NCBI GenBank assembly: GCA_910577315.1
Contig: CAJTME010000002.1
Coordinates: forward strand, 1-64,000
Direction of reading: 5' to 3'
Origin: an uncultured Muribaculaceae bacterium
GTDB lineage: Bacteria > Bacteroidota > Bacteroidia > Bacteroidales > Muribaculaceae
DNA: 64,000 bases
How positions within the stretch are numbered: the stretch's first letter is position 1; every line of letters begins with the position of its first letter. This document shows positions 24,439-33,561 of the stretch, piece by piece. The notes below the pieces were generated by a model. The model made no database searches and was not told where the DNA came from. It saw nothing but the letters and a program-made list of their open reading frames with translations. Both the position numbers and the translations under genes were made by a program.

Positions 24439-26373
24439 TTATTTCTTGATTACTTTCTTTCCGGCCTGGATGTAGATGCCGGCGGGAAGATTCCGAAGGT
24501 TCTCTCCGACACAGATTCCCTGCAGGTTGTAGACTTTGCCGTTATTTTCATCGCCTGTGATTGCTGATGCAACTCCGGCGGTGTTTTTCGACAGCTTGAC
24601 GGTGTAGTTTTGGTCGGCAGTGAGGGCATACTTACCGTCGGCATCGGGTTCGGCGTCAGTTCCGTTTACAATCACGTAGGTGTTTGCGGCCGGTTCTATC
24701 GTCAGGTATGTGCCCTGGAGGACGCTGATAGGTTCTGAAAGATTGCCGCATGGAGTGACGTAGTCGGCGGTGACGGCGGCAGAGCAGCCGTCGGCCACCT
24801 CGAACGTGATGGCATATGTCGCGGGTGCCGAAGCAAAAATTTTAAGGACGGCATCCTCAGTGAGGCTCAGGCCCGACCATGCGTTGTTTTCTGTGTTGAG
24901 GGCTACGCGAGTTCCGTTCAGATATACAAAGCTTGATGAGGCAGTTGCGGCAATCGGCTGAATCTTGAAAGGATTGTCGAAACTTGGGTCGAAGTTGATG
25001 AGGGTGTAGCCTTCCGCAAGGGTATAGTTGCGAGAGTTTGCATCGGCCATGCGGTAGTTGGATGGAACGCCATCGAGATATATGGCGGCTTTGGCCGTGC
25101 GCTCGATTTTGCGGAGGATGAAGTAGAGCGGAGCTTCTGAGGCATAGGCCGGGGACGCCAGAGGGGTAGAGAGGTCTGCACCCGTGGCGGCCTCAAGGTA
25201 GTAACCGTCGGCGGGAGTGTAGGTTACAAACGGATTTTTGGATGATATGGAAACTGTGAACGTCATGGCTTCGCCCTCTGAGACCTCAATTGTGCGGATG
25301 GCAGTTGCGCCGGAATCATCGGTAGATGTCACGTTCATTGTGAACGCATCGGCGGGGATGCCGTTTTCAAGCGCAATCCGCTGGCCGTCGCGCATGCTTC
25401 CGGCATAGAGGAGCAATCCCTCGGGATTTACAATTGTGATGTTGAATGTGATGTCTTCATATTCCGGTTCAGAGGCTTTTATGAGAACTGTCATGTCTTC
25501 GGTAGCCTCAAATGTGCATGTGCCGAAGTCTTGCGAGACGGTTTCGGGCTGTCCGTTGACAGTGAGCTGGTCGATATTATAGTCGTCGATGTTCAGGCTG
25601 AGGCGGATGCGGGTGCCTTTTTCTACCTCGCACTTGTTGTCTTCGAGAGTGATTCGCTCTGAACGTGTTTGATTCCATACCATAGCAAGAGCGTCCTGCC
25701 CTTTGTCTTCAAACTGGAATGCGACTGAAACCATTTCCTTGACCACGGTTTGCTCAGTCATCTGAATCTCAAGTGTTGCTCCATCGGTGAGCGTGCCGGA
25801 GTATTGTACGTAATACTTGTTGCTTTCCACCGGCACTCCGTTCAGTGTAACTGCATAGATAGGGGTGTTCCAGCTTTTGGGTGCGATGGTGAATGAACTT
25901 TCTTTTTCGGGCGAGAACTTTATGGTCTGTGAACCGTCTTTGAGTGGTATTGCCGTGTTTCCGAGGGTGAGGGTGAAGTCATCTGCGCCGTTCACGACAT
26001 TTACGGTTGCAGTTGCTGTGCGTATGGCCTCCCATTTCTCCACGAAGAAAGAAAGGGTTAGGCCATCGCGCGACTCTCCGACAAAGACTGAGACAGGATT
26101 GTTGACATTGTAGGGCGTCACGGTCTTGCCATCAAAGTTGATGTAATGATCAATGAAATAGCCGTCTTTCGGAGTTACATAAACGCTGCCGCCTTCATCG
26201 GCCGTGATGGTCACTATGCCGTTTGACGGAACGGGATATTCGGTGGTCTTATCCCAGCTTACCGTCACAGCCTCCGGGTCGTTTACCTCGACATTGAACG
26301 ACAAGGCCCACGAGGGAACAGATACGCCGAAAGTCATTGCAAGCACCATGAGAAAGGTGTAGAAATGTTTCAT
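24439..26373 (-). CDS. Large secreted protein with beta-rich repeats and C-terminal sorting-like domain
   Basis: A 644-aa hypothetical protein. Signal peptide about 1-23 (VLAMTFGVSVPSWA). The body is a series of roughly 80-100-residue beta-rich units with recurring features: a 'T-VSV/AVTVSWD' style start, a hydrophobic 'Y-I-NG' turn (VYVTPKDGYFIDHYI, FVYLNGTRVAL, TYVIVNGTDAE) and 'TLEIQMTE'-type ends. The C-terminus has KVYNLQGICVGENLRNLPAGIYI and ends GKKVIKK, similar to the Bacteroidetes secretion-associated C-terminal tail. It probably acts at the cell surface or outside. Its minus-strand -7 element TAACTTTG is at 26423-26416. Ligand unknown. Confidence 0.72.
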   Translation of the reverse strand: MKHFYTFLMVLAMTFGVSVPSWALSFNVEVNDPEAVTVSWDKTTEYPVPSNGIVTITADEGGSVYVTPKDGYFIDHYINFDGKTVTPYNVNNPVSVFVGESRDGLTLSFFVEKWEAIRTATATVNVVNGADDFTLTLGNTAIPLKDGSQTIKFSPEKESSFTIAPKSWNTPIYAVTLNGVPVESNKYYVQYSGTLTDGATLEIQMTEQTVVKEMVSVAFQFEDKGQDALAMVWNQTRSERITLEDNKCEVEKGTRIRLSLNIDDYNIDQLTVNGQPETVSQDFGTCTFEATEDMTVLIKASEPEYEDITFNITIVNPEGLLLYAGSMRDGQRIALENGIPADAFTMNVTSTDDSGATAIRTIEVSEGEAMTFTVSISSKNPFVTYTPADGYYLEAATGADLSTPLASPAYASEAPLYFILRKIERTAKAAIYLDGVPSNYRMADANSRNYTLAEGYTLINFDPSFDNPFKIQPIAATASSSFVYLNGTRVALNTENNAWSGLSLTEDAVLKIFASAPATYAITFEVADGCSAAVTADYVTPCGNLSEPISVLQGTYLTIEPAANTYVIVNGTDAEPDADGKYALTADQNYTVKLSKNTAGVASAITGDENNGKVYNLQGICVGENLRNLPAGIYIQAGKKVIKK

Positions 26374-26415
26374 AGAATTTAAATTTGATTGATAATTAGT
26401 TTACTAACACATCGG

Positions 26416-26423
26416 CAAAGTTA
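26416..26423 (-). promoter_or_regulatory. -7 element for the secreted repeat protein gene
   Basis: Minus-strand TAACTTTG about 45 bases before the ATG. No good -33 at the usual spacing (ATTG at 26451-26448 is four bases too far). Confidence 0.5.
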
Positions 26424-26504
26424 TAAAAATATTGGTAAATAGAAAAACAATCGCCGGAAAATAAGCAAATTCCAGCGATTGTTTTCCAAATCCAACGTAT
26501 ACTT

Positions 26505-27074
26505 TTATGCAGCTTTCATAAGTTTTCTCCATTTAAGGTATCCGAAAACTGCCACGACCGTATAGATGGCGTACAGCGGCCCGTAAAAGTACATGCCTTT
26601 GTAGAAATACAGACCCACGCACACCATATCCACTAAAATCCATGCAATCCATTGCTCGATGTATTTACGTGCGAGCATCCACGTGGCGACAATGCTCATC
26701 GCGGTTGTGAACGAATCGTAGGGAATGACGGTGCTGTTGGTGTACGTCAATCCATAGGCAATCGCAATCCACAGCGCGGCAAGGGCGAGCAGGCATCCGA
26801 GCAGCTGCGGCATCTTTATGTGGGAGATTGGCAGCGCGGCCTTGTCGGGCCTTGTGGAATGGCGCGTCCATACGACATAGCCGTAGATGGCCATAATGAA
26901 GTAGTATATGTTTATGGCGAAATCTGCATACAGCCCGTTGCGGAAATATATCCACATAGAGATGGACGGCATCACGATTGATGCAATCCACAGGCGGGGA
27001 TTGGCATGGTACTCCCACCACAGATAGAGCAGCCCTATCAGGAGGCCGGCTATTTCGAGAAGGGTGTCTGCCAT
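26505..27074 (-). CDS. pnuT: PnuC-family transporter, predicted thiamine transporter PnuT
   Basis: A 189-aa inner-membrane protein with about seven hydrophobic helices and PnuC-family features: IAGLLIGLLYLWWEYHANPRLWIASI at the N-terminus, AINIYYFIMAIYGYVVW near 55-70, and QWIAWILVDMVCVGLYFYKGM near 140-160. PnuC proteins move nicotinamide riboside; close relatives (PnuT) move thiamine. Here it overlaps the stop of a TonB receptor gene by ATGA and the pair sits under a TPP riboswitch, which points to thiamine. The identification as PnuT rests on that context. A small hairpin region follows the stop. Confidence 0.85.
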   Translation of the reverse strand: MADTLLEIAGLLIGLLYLWWEYHANPRLWIASIVMPSISMWIYFRNGLYADFAINIYYFIMAIYGYVVWTRHSTRPDKAALPISHIKMPQLLGCLLALAALWIAIAYGLTYTNSTVIPYDSFTTAMSIVATWMLARKYIEQWIAWILVDMVCVGLYFYKGMYFYGPLYAIYTVVAVFGYLKWRKLMKAA

Positions 27075-29317
27075 CAGAATGAAAGTGTTATCGTGCCCAT
27101 GACGTTTGTGGGAGCCTGGGCTGCGAACCCGGCATAGCGGTAAATCTGCGGCTCGCCGTTGTCGTCAATGTAATATCCCGCACCGGCGTAGCCGTTGTTG
27201 CAGTATTTTTCGTTGAAGATATTGTAAACGGTGAAACCGATGCGAAGCGCTTTCACCGAGGGAATGTGGCGGAACGTATAGGCCAGGTGGAGGTCGCTCA
27301 CGAAATAGGCGTCAAGCTTTGCCTCGGGCGAGCGGGCGTTGTTCATGTACTGGTCTGACACATACCGGCTGGCGAGAGTGGCTTCGAAGTCGGCAACGTG
27401 GAAATTGAACGCGTTGTGGAGGGTGAAGTCGGGCGAGAAGGCAATGGGGGTGGAGCCGCAGTCGATGGCTATTGGATTGGTCCATTCGTCCTCATAGATG
27501 TATTCAGTGAAGTTTTTGATGCGGTTGCGCGAGAGTGTGGCGTTCAACTGCCAGTCGAACCATGAAAGCGGCCTGAGCGTTCCCTGGAACTCGATGCCCA
27601 TGCGGTAAGAATCGGGGACGTTGACGCTGAGGGCGTTGCCGGTGTCGGAGAGTTGGCCGGTCACCACCAGCTGGTCCTTGTAGTCCATGTAATAGAGGTT
27701 GGCTCCGACGGTGAACAGCTTGTGGGTGAAGGTGTAGCCGAGTTCGTAGTCGAAAAGACGCTCGGCGGTGGGGTAATGGTCGGGGTCGCTGTCAGTGAAG
27801 TTGTCTCGCACAGGCTCCTTGTGGGCCACGCTCCACGAGGCGAAGGCTCGGTGGGCGCCGCTGTTGTAGGCAAGACCTGCCTTGGGGTTGAAGAAGTTGT
27901 AGTTGCGGAGCAGGTCAAGGTCGGCCATTGCGCCGGTGTTCCAATCATAGTTGTCGCTGGCGCCACGGATTGAGTAGCGGATGTGGCGGAACTGGAGGTC
28001 ACCGTAGGCCGACAGCCCGCGCCAGATGTCGACATCGGCCCTGGCATATACGTTGGTGTCGAATTTGCGGCCGGTGTTATGGTAATATTGCTGCAGCGGG
28101 TCGATTGGACCGACATAGTTCCGTACCCAGCCTATCTGGCCGAAGTGATTGCCGCGATGCCAGTTGGCCGCACCGCCGAGAGTGGCGTTGACACGGCCGT
28201 GGGCATAACTGAGCGTGAACATGCCACCGCCGAAATCGTTGTCGTTGTTCTTGAGTCGCACGAGGTCGCTTTTTGTAACGGTTTCGCCGTCGGCATTGAC
28301 AAACGGCGAGAGTCCATACTCGGCGAGGGTACGGTTTGTCTTGTATTGGTTGTAGTAGCCGTCGCCTTTTGTGTAGTGGAGAGCCACATTAAGACGCCAG
28401 TCGCGCGAGAGCGTCTGCCCCACCAGCAATTGCAGGTGATGCTGCACGAAGTTGTCGTACTGGTCGGGATAGTAGGCGATTGAGCCGTCATCGGCGGTGT
28501 ACTGGCCACAGGGATTATAGCGGCGTCCGTATTTTTCCATGTCCTCTTTCGATGCATAGTCCCAGGCCATGTAGGTGCGTTCTTTTCCGCCGAAGGCCAG
28601 CAGGCGTACGGTGGTCGCGTCGCCTGTATAGGCCAACTGGCCCATGTAGCTCCATAGCTGTGACCATGCGCGGTCAATGTAGCCGTCCGATCCGATGTGG
28701 CTGAATCGTGCGTCGACGCTCCAATTGTCGCGGAACAGGCCGGAACCGACCTTTACCGTTTCCTTGTTTGCATTGTATGAGCCGTAGGATGCCGATACCT
28801 CAGCCGACGGGTCGTAGCTCGGCGCGTCGGTTATCATGTTGATTGACGCGCCGAAAGCGCCCGCGCCGTTGGTCGATGTGCCTGCGCCTCGTTGCACCTG
28901 GATGTCGCGCAGCGATGATGCGATGTCGGGCATGTTTACCCAGTAGACATTGTGACTCTCAGAGTCGTTAATTGGGATACCGTTTGCGGTGATGTTGATG
29001 CGCGAGCCGTCAGAGCCGCGCACTCTCAGGCTTGAATATCCAATACCGCCGCCGGCATCGCCCGTCGTAACAACCGAGGGGAGGAATTCGAGAATTGACG
29101 GGATGTCGCGGCCGTCGTTGAGGCGTTCGATTTCTTTGGCGGTCACGTTGTTGAACGCCACGGGAGTTTTGGCAGTGGCGCGGTTAGACACCACCTCGAC
29201 GTTCCTGAGGTTAATTACTGTTGAGTCGTCCACCGCCGAGGGGGTTGCGGACTCGGCCGCTAATGCGGCTGCGGGCATAGCGGCGAGGCCGATGCCCATG
29301 AAAATTACTTTTTCCAT
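27074..29317 (-). CDS. TonB-dependent receptor, predicted thiamine outer-membrane transporter
   Basis: A 747-aa outer-membrane receptor. Signal peptide about 1-20 (GLAAMPAAALAA), TonB-box-like LRNVEVVS near 37, a plug domain (about 55-165, with EIERLNDGRDIPSILEFLPSVV and GAFGASINMIT), then a beta-barrel ending TNVMGTITLSF. The start codon lies about 8 bases after a TPP riboswitch, so it is predicted to import thiamine or its phosphates across the outer membrane, handing over to the PnuT-like transporter encoded next. Comparable receptors (OMthi) are known in Bacteroides thetaiotaomicron. Confidence 0.9.
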   Translation of the reverse strand: MEKVIFMGIGLAAMPAAALAAESATPSAVDDSTVINLRNVEVVSNRATAKTPVAFNNVTAKEIERLNDGRDIPSILEFLPSVVTTGDAGGGIGYSSLRVRGSDGSRINITANGIPINDSESHNVYWVNMPDIASSLRDIQVQRGAGTSTNGAGAFGASINMITDAPSYDPSAEVSASYGSYNANKETVKVGSGLFRDNWSVDARFSHIGSDGYIDRAWSQLWSYMGQLAYTGDATTVRLLAFGGKERTYMAWDYASKEDMEKYGRRYNPCGQYTADDGSIAYYPDQYDNFVQHHLQLLVGQTLSRDWRLNVALHYTKGDGYYNQYKTNRTLAEYGLSPFVNADGETVTKSDLVRLKNNDNDFGGGMFTLSYAHGRVNATLGGAANWHRGNHFGQIGWVRNYVGPIDPLQQYYHNTGRKFDTNVYARADVDIWRGLSAYGDLQFRHIRYSIRGASDNYDWNTGAMADLDLLRNYNFFNPKAGLAYNSGAHRAFASWSVAHKEPVRDNFTDSDPDHYPTAERLFDYELGYTFTHKLFTVGANLYYMDYKDQLVVTGQLSDTGNALSVNVPDSYRMGIEFQGTLRPLSWFDWQLNATLSRNRIKNFTEYIYEDEWTNPIAIDCGSTPIAFSPDFTLHNAFNFHVADFEATLASRYVSDQYMNNARSPEAKLDAYFVSDLHLAYTFRHIPSVKALRIGFTVYNIFNEKYCNNGYAGAGYYIDDNGEPQIYRYAGFAAQAPTNVMGTITLSF

Positions 29318-29324
29318 AAAATTT

Positions 29325-29399
29325 CACTACGCCGGTACTAACCGGATCAGGTTCCAAGGGTTTGTTCTCAGCTCCCGCCTCTGCGGGCGCACCCCTATT
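29325..29399 (-). promoter_or_regulatory. TPP (thiamine pyrophosphate) riboswitch
   Basis: Read on the minus strand: GGGGTGC, a CCCGC/GCGGG hairpin, GCTGAGA, then AACCTGATCCGGTTAGTACCG, then GCGTAGTGAAA. These are the conserved THI-box elements, including the pyrimidine-sensor CTGAGA and the AACCTGATC segment. The aptamer ends about 8 bases before the receptor ATG, so control of translation start is likely; no separate terminator hairpin is visible. It starts just after the ribBA stop, with no clear promoter between. Confidence 0.95.
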
Positions 29400-29407
29400 T
29401 TGATAGA

Positions 29408-30613
29408 TTATACTTCGTGCAAATCGTGGCCCATGCGGGTCTTCTTTGTCGACATGTAGCGGAGGTTGTAGCAGTTGGGCGTGATTTCGATGGGTACGTT
29501 CTCAACGATTTCAAGGCCGAACCCTTCCAGCCCCTTGCGCTTGACGGGGTTGTTGGTCATGAGACGCATTTTCTTGATGCCGAGCATGTTGAGTATCTGC
29601 GCTCCGACGCCATAGTCGCGTTCGTCGGCTGCGTGGCCGAGGTGGATGTTGGCTTCGACAGTGTCGAGACCTTCTTCCTGAAGCTTGTATGCGCGGATTT
29701 TATCCATAAGGCCTATTCCGCGACCTTCCTGGTTCAGGTAAATCACCGCTCCACGGCCTTCTTTCTCAATCATTTCGAGCGACTTGTGCAGCTGGGCGCC
29801 GCAGTCGCAGCGTTTTGACCCGAAAATGTCGCCGGTGGCGCAGGATGAGTGTACGCGAACCAGGACGGGATCGCATCCGCTGACGTCGCCTTTGATGATT
29901 GCGATATGCTCCAGGCCGTTGTCTTTCTGACGGAAGGGAATGAGGCGGAAGTGACCGTAATCAGTCGGCATGTCCACTTCCACACCCGGCTCGACGAGTT
30001 TCTCGTGCTCAAGGCGGTAGGCGATGAGATCGCGGATTGAGATAAGTTTCATGCCCCATTCGTCGGCGCGTTGGCGCAGTTCGGGCAGTCGTGCCATCGA
30101 GCCGTCGTCGCTCATTATTTCCATAAGGGCGGCTGCCGGTTCGAGACCCGAGAGGCGTGCCAAATCAACGGCGGCCTCAGTGTGGCCTGAGCGGCGCAAT
30201 ACGCCTTGATCCTGGGCGTAAAGGGGATTGATGTGACCCGGGCGCCCGAAGGTCTCGGGCTTGGAATTTGGATCGGCGAGGGCGCGGATTGTCGCGCAGC
30301 GGTCGTGTATGCTGACGCCGGTCGAGCAACCTTCGAGTTTGTCGACTGTGACGGTGAACGGGGTGCCGAGCACCGACGTGTTGTCGTCCACCTGCTTGTC
30401 GAGGCCGAGTTCGTGGCAACGGCTCATCGTGAGGGGAGCGCAGAGCACGCCGCGGGCGTTCTTCAACATGAAGTTGACCTGCTCGGGGGTGATTTTCTCG
30501 GCGGCGACGATGAGGTCGCCCTCATTTTCGCGGTCCTCGTCATCGACCACGATTACCATCTTGCCTTCGCGGAAATCGTGAAGGGCTTCTTCTATGGTGT
30601 CAAGCTTAATCAT
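29408..30613 (-). CDS. ribBA: Bifunctional DHBP synthase / GTP cyclohydrolase II
   Basis: Catalyses two entry steps of riboflavin synthesis: ribulose-5-phosphate to 3,4-dihydroxy-2-butanone-4-phosphate, and GTP to the first pyrimidine. The N-terminal RibB domain has VVDDEDRENEGDLI near 21-34; the C-terminal RibA domain (from about 205) has the zinc ligands in SSCATGDIFGSKRCDCGAQL and YLNQEGRGIGL. Length 401 aa is usual. Start taken at the ATG at 30613 (MIKLDTIEEAL); the earlier TTG is rejected. It overlaps the lptF-type gene by 8 bases, so the two are coupled. Confidence 0.95.
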   Translation of the reverse strand: MIKLDTIEEALHDFREGKMVIVVDDEDRENEGDLIVAAEKITPEQVNFMLKNARGVLCAPLTMSRCHELGLDKQVDDNTSVLGTPFTVTVDKLEGCSTGVSIHDRCATIRALADPNSKPETFGRPGHINPLYAQDQGVLRRSGHTEAAVDLARLSGLEPAAALMEIMSDDGSMARLPELRQRADEWGMKLISIRDLIAYRLEHEKLVEPGVEVDMPTDYGHFRLIPFRQKDNGLEHIAIIKGDVSGCDPVLVRVHSSCATGDIFGSKRCDCGAQLHKSLEMIEKEGRGAVIYLNQEGRGIGLMDKIRAYKLQEEGLDTVEANIHLGHAADERDYGVGAQILNMLGIKKMRLMTNNPVKRKGLEGFGLEIVENVPIEITPNCYNLRYMSTKKTRMGHDLHEV

Positions 30614-32375
30614 TTTCAAATCTTTTTAGTAACGCCTCTGTGTTTGCGGTCATATCGGGAATGTCGCGTCGCCGAGGCTCGAACGGATAATTATTCAACA
30701 AATTAATCACCATTTTGTCGGTGGAGTTGCTAAGATAGTCTACCAAAGCGTTCAGCGGTTCCCTAAGGGCACGGGGGCGCTTGGTGGAGAGGTCGTCGCG
30801 GAAGGCGAACAGCATGTCGCGGGCCCGTTCCGGTGCCACTTCGGTCATTATAACCTCTTTCATCTCAAGCGCCCGCTTGGGACGACGGCCTATGAGTCTT
30901 GAGAAGAACAGGCGGTAGGCGTCGGCATTGAACACGGCCGAGTCGTCGACGGCTTTCATTGTGAAAAACACACCGAGCGGAAGCAATGCAACGGTACTGA
31001 GCCACATTCCTTCCCACACTTCCATTTTTCCGTCGCGGGCCATTTTGTAGCCAGTGTTGTCGAAGATATAATAGATGATGAACAGGAAGACGGATATTAC
31101 CAACGGTGTGCCGAGGCCTCCTTTCTTGATGATGGCTCCGAGCGGGGCGCCGATGAAGAAGAACACCAGCACGGCGAACGAGAGTGTGAACTTGCGCTGC
31201 ATCTCGATGTCGTGGCGTCGCATCAGTTTGGCCTGTTCGGTCAGCATCAGCGAGCGGTATTCAAATTCCTGTCGGGAGCGCTTGGCGTCAGATATGGCTT
31301 GCGAGACATAAGTTTTTGCAAATGCAATGGATGGAGCGTTGAAAACGGAATCTACATCCACCGGCTCCATGCGGTGGACAGCCTCTTTCACCATTGCCGA
31401 CGGGCTGCGCCTGGGGAAGGTGCGATGGCCTGCCGTATCGGTTTTTATCACACGCGATGCCGAGCCGACATAAGGTTTGGAGACGAGCTCGCCGGCATAT
31501 ACGTTACCGATTGAGTCGACTCGCTTGCTGAGGGAGTCCATGCTGTGGCGCAGCTGGCTTACGTTCTGCCCGACGTATTGCGAGCGGATGCCGCTTTCGT
31601 CCATGCGGTTGAAGTTGGCGTCGAAAGTGAAATAGACCTGCTTGTCTGAAAATTCCTCGCGGCGGAAAGGCATGTATCCGCTTGTGCCGACACCCATGGC
31701 GCTGTTGTTGCTGAGATTCTCGAACATCTCGCCGCTGTGCAGGTGCAGGAACAGGCGGGTTTTGTCCTCCGTGAAACTGAACTTGCCTGAATCGGCCAGA
31801 ATGACGCGTGAGTTCTCGGTGCCCTGTGACATGTCGTAGATAATCATGCCGTAGAGCATGCCTGTGTCGGGATTCTTATGGTCGATATAGAGGTTCATAC
31901 CGGGAATCTCGTCATAAAACGATTTTTCGGGAATTTCAACCTCGGGGGTTTTCTGGCGGACGGAAAACGTTAGTGTCCACATCTTTGACTGGGCGACCGG
32001 CAGCACGTAGTTCTGGAAGAAAAAGGCCCCGACCGCAATGACCGCCATGAGGATTATCAGGGGGCGCATGATGCGGAACAGCGAGATTCCGGCAGCTTTC
32101 ATGGCCGTGAGCTCAAGCTTCTCGCCGAGATTGCCGAAAACCATCAGCGATGCCAGCAACACGGCAAGCGGCAGCGCCGTGGGAACCATAGTTAAGGCGG
32201 CATAGAAGAACAGCTCACCAAGTACGTCAAAGCCGAGGCCTTTGCCCACCAGGTCGTCGATCATGCGGAACAGAAACTGCATCAGCACAATGAACAACAC
32301 GATGAAGAAAGTCATAAGCAACAGCGGCAGGAAGCGCTGCAGCATGAACGTGTCGAGTCGCTTTATTCCAAACAT
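30606..32375 (-). CDS. LptF/LptG-family permease (lipopolysaccharide export)
   Basis: A 589-aa YjgP/YjgQ-family inner-membrane protein; such proteins with LptB and LptC lift lipopolysaccharide out of the inner membrane. Three N-terminal membrane helices (about 14-38, 52-75, 98-120), a large periplasmic beta-jellyroll region, and three C-terminal helices (about 395-490, FTLSFAVLVFFFIGAPLGAIIKKGG is the conserved helix) match the family. It is longer than E. coli LptF (366 aa) because of an inserted periplasmic segment and a C-terminal cytoplasmic tail. In Bacteroidetes one such gene is often found alone. It has its own promoter. Confidence 0.9.
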   Translation of the reverse strand: MFGIKRLDTFMLQRFLPLLLMTFFIVLFIVLMQFLFRMIDDLVGKGLGFDVLGELFFYAALTMVPTALPLAVLLASLMVFGNLGEKLELTAMKAAGISLFRIMRPLIILMAVIAVGAFFFQNYVLPVAQSKMWTLTFSVRQKTPEVEIPEKSFYDEIPGMNLYIDHKNPDTGMLYGMIIYDMSQGTENSRVILADSGKFSFTEDKTRLFLHLHSGEMFENLSNNSAMGVGTSGYMPFRREEFSDKQVYFTFDANFNRMDESGIRSQYVGQNVSQLRHSMDSLSKRVDSIGNVYAGELVSKPYVGSASRVIKTDTAGHRTFPRRSPSAMVKEAVHRMEPVDVDSVFNAPSIAFAKTYVSQAISDAKRSRQEFEYRSLMLTEQAKLMRRHDIEMQRKFTLSFAVLVFFFIGAPLGAIIKKGGLGTPLVISVFLFIIYYIFDNTGYKMARDGKMEVWEGMWLSTVALLPLGVFFTMKAVDDSAVFNADAYRLFFSRLIGRRPKRALEMKEVIMTEVAPERARDMLFAFRDDLSTKRPRALREPLNALVDYLSNSTDKMVINLLNNYPFEPRRRDIPDMTANTEALLKRFEND

Positions 32376-32379
32376 CGCG

Positions 32380-32410
32380 CAAAGATACGAAAAATTAATC
32401 CCTCCGCAAA
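32380..32410 (-). promoter_or_regulatory. Promoter of the lptF-ribBA unit
   Basis: Minus-strand TATCTTTG (32387-32380) with TTTG (32410-32407), 19-base spacer. The start of transcription would fall close to the ATG at 32375, giving a very short leader. Confidence 0.65.
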
Positions 32411-32413
32411 ATT

Positions 32414-33019
32414 TCAGGAAGTCGGCGTCCCGACAGTGTAGCGGATTCCATTTTTATCGAAAGTACCAAGTGTTTTCTTGTCTGGATCAATCAAGATGGT
32501 GTTACCGGCGATTTTGGCAAGTGGAAGATCGTCGCGGTGGTCGGTAAGAAAATAGGCGATTTTCCCTCCGTGGTCTGACAGCCATCTGTTGACAGCATCA
32601 CGCTTGGCTGTGCCTTTGCAGTCCGGGCCGTGTTTAGGTGAGGCAACCAGATTCCCGTCCCAAAACCAACGCACATAAAACTCAGGAGCAGCTGTTGCCA
32701 GCAAAATTGTATCTCCGGCTGCTCGCCGTTGGTCAAGGAATGATACCACATGGGGATTCAGGGAATCGTTTACGGTTTCCGCCATTTTCAACCGAATTTT
32801 TTCAGTGCGTGGCAACAATGTGAAAGCCCGGTATTTCATTGCTTCGTGGCTTATGATCCTGGCTTTGCGGGCAGATACAAGTGCGACGACTGCCAAGGCT
32901 TTGTCTATGCGGCCATTGCGGATAAGTTCGGCTACTCCGGTGCGCAAATACATTTCAAGGGTATTGCCGCGAACAAGTGTGCCATCGAGGTCAACTACCG
33001 TGACCGACGGTTTAATCAT
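32414..33019 (-). CDS. HAD-superfamily phosphatase
   Basis: A 201-aa hydrolase. Motif I is VVDLDGTLV (residues 8-16), with the nucleophile and acid/base Asp; LLATAAPEF near 102 supplies the motif II Thr; a Lys in CKGTAKRDAV and FLTDHRDDLPLA near 155-166 supply motifs III and IV. The helical cap of the C1 type resembles phosphoserine-phosphatase-like HADs. Start is put at 33019, where ATGA overlaps the stop of the phosphoribosyltransferase gene. Last of four overlapping genes. Substrate unknown. Confidence 0.82.
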   Translation of the reverse strand: MIKPSVTVVDLDGTLVRGNTLEMYLRTGVAELIRNGRIDKALAVVALVSARKARIISHEAMKYRAFTLLPRTEKIRLKMAETVNDSLNPHVVSFLDQRRAAGDTILLATAAPEFYVRWFWDGNLVASPKHGPDCKGTAKRDAVNRWLSDHGGKIAYFLTDHRDDLPLAKIAGNTILIDPDKKTLGTFDKNGIRYTVGTPTS

Positions 33020-33561
33020 GCGTCCATCGACCATGGGAAACGGATAAGCGTGCGGTTATTATATAATGTGTAGTCGGGAGTAATCATAGGAGAAAGCGTT
33101 GTTTGGGTAATCACTGCCGAACGTACCTCTGCGCCCGGCATATCGGTGCGGACGGCTTCGACGACAGCGAGGAGGGTAGCACCGCTGTCAACTGCATCAT
33201 CGACGATGAGGATATTCTGTGCATCCTGCATTGGCGGAAGTATGAAGGATGCAGGCTGTTTTGTGTGCTTTTTGTTTTCAAGCCACCAAGATTCGGCTAT
33301 CCGAAGAAGGTCGAGGACAGGTCGAGGGAGCAGGCGTATTATTTTTTTTACCGTGGCACGTTTGGCCTTGGTGGATGGCCGTTGCAGTGTTACGGACTCG
33401 TGTCGCACATCGGCGAACATCTTTTCTCCAACATACAGGCCCCCCGTACGTATTGACAATATCAGGTCGGGTATAAACCCGCTCTCCGTCACTATCGCTT
33501 CAAGCCGAGTGCATTCATGGCGGAAGGACACGGAATCGAGTGTAATTACTTTGCGCCCCAT
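33016..33561 (-). CDS. Phosphoribosyltransferase-family protein
   Basis: A 181-aa type I PRT fold. The PRPP-binding motif is ILIVDDAVDSGATL near 119-132, and ILSIRTGGLYVGE near 34-46 is the usual upstream strand-loop. The insertion of about 40 residues between these is rich in basic and aromatic residues. It is not one of the well-marked purine or pyrimidine enzymes. It sits between a GT2 glycosyltransferase (16-base overlap) and a HAD phosphatase (4-base overlap), so it may act in making or removing a phosphorylated sugar (inference). Confidence 0.75.
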   Translation of the reverse strand: MGRKVITLDSVSFRHECTRLEAIVTESGFIPDLILSIRTGGLYVGEKMFADVRHESVTLQRPSTKAKRATVKKIIRLLPRPVLDLLRIAESWWLENKKHTKQPASFILPPMQDAQNILIVDDAVDSGATLLAVVEAVRTDMPGAEVRSAVITQTTLSPMITPDYTLYNNRTLIRFPWSMDA

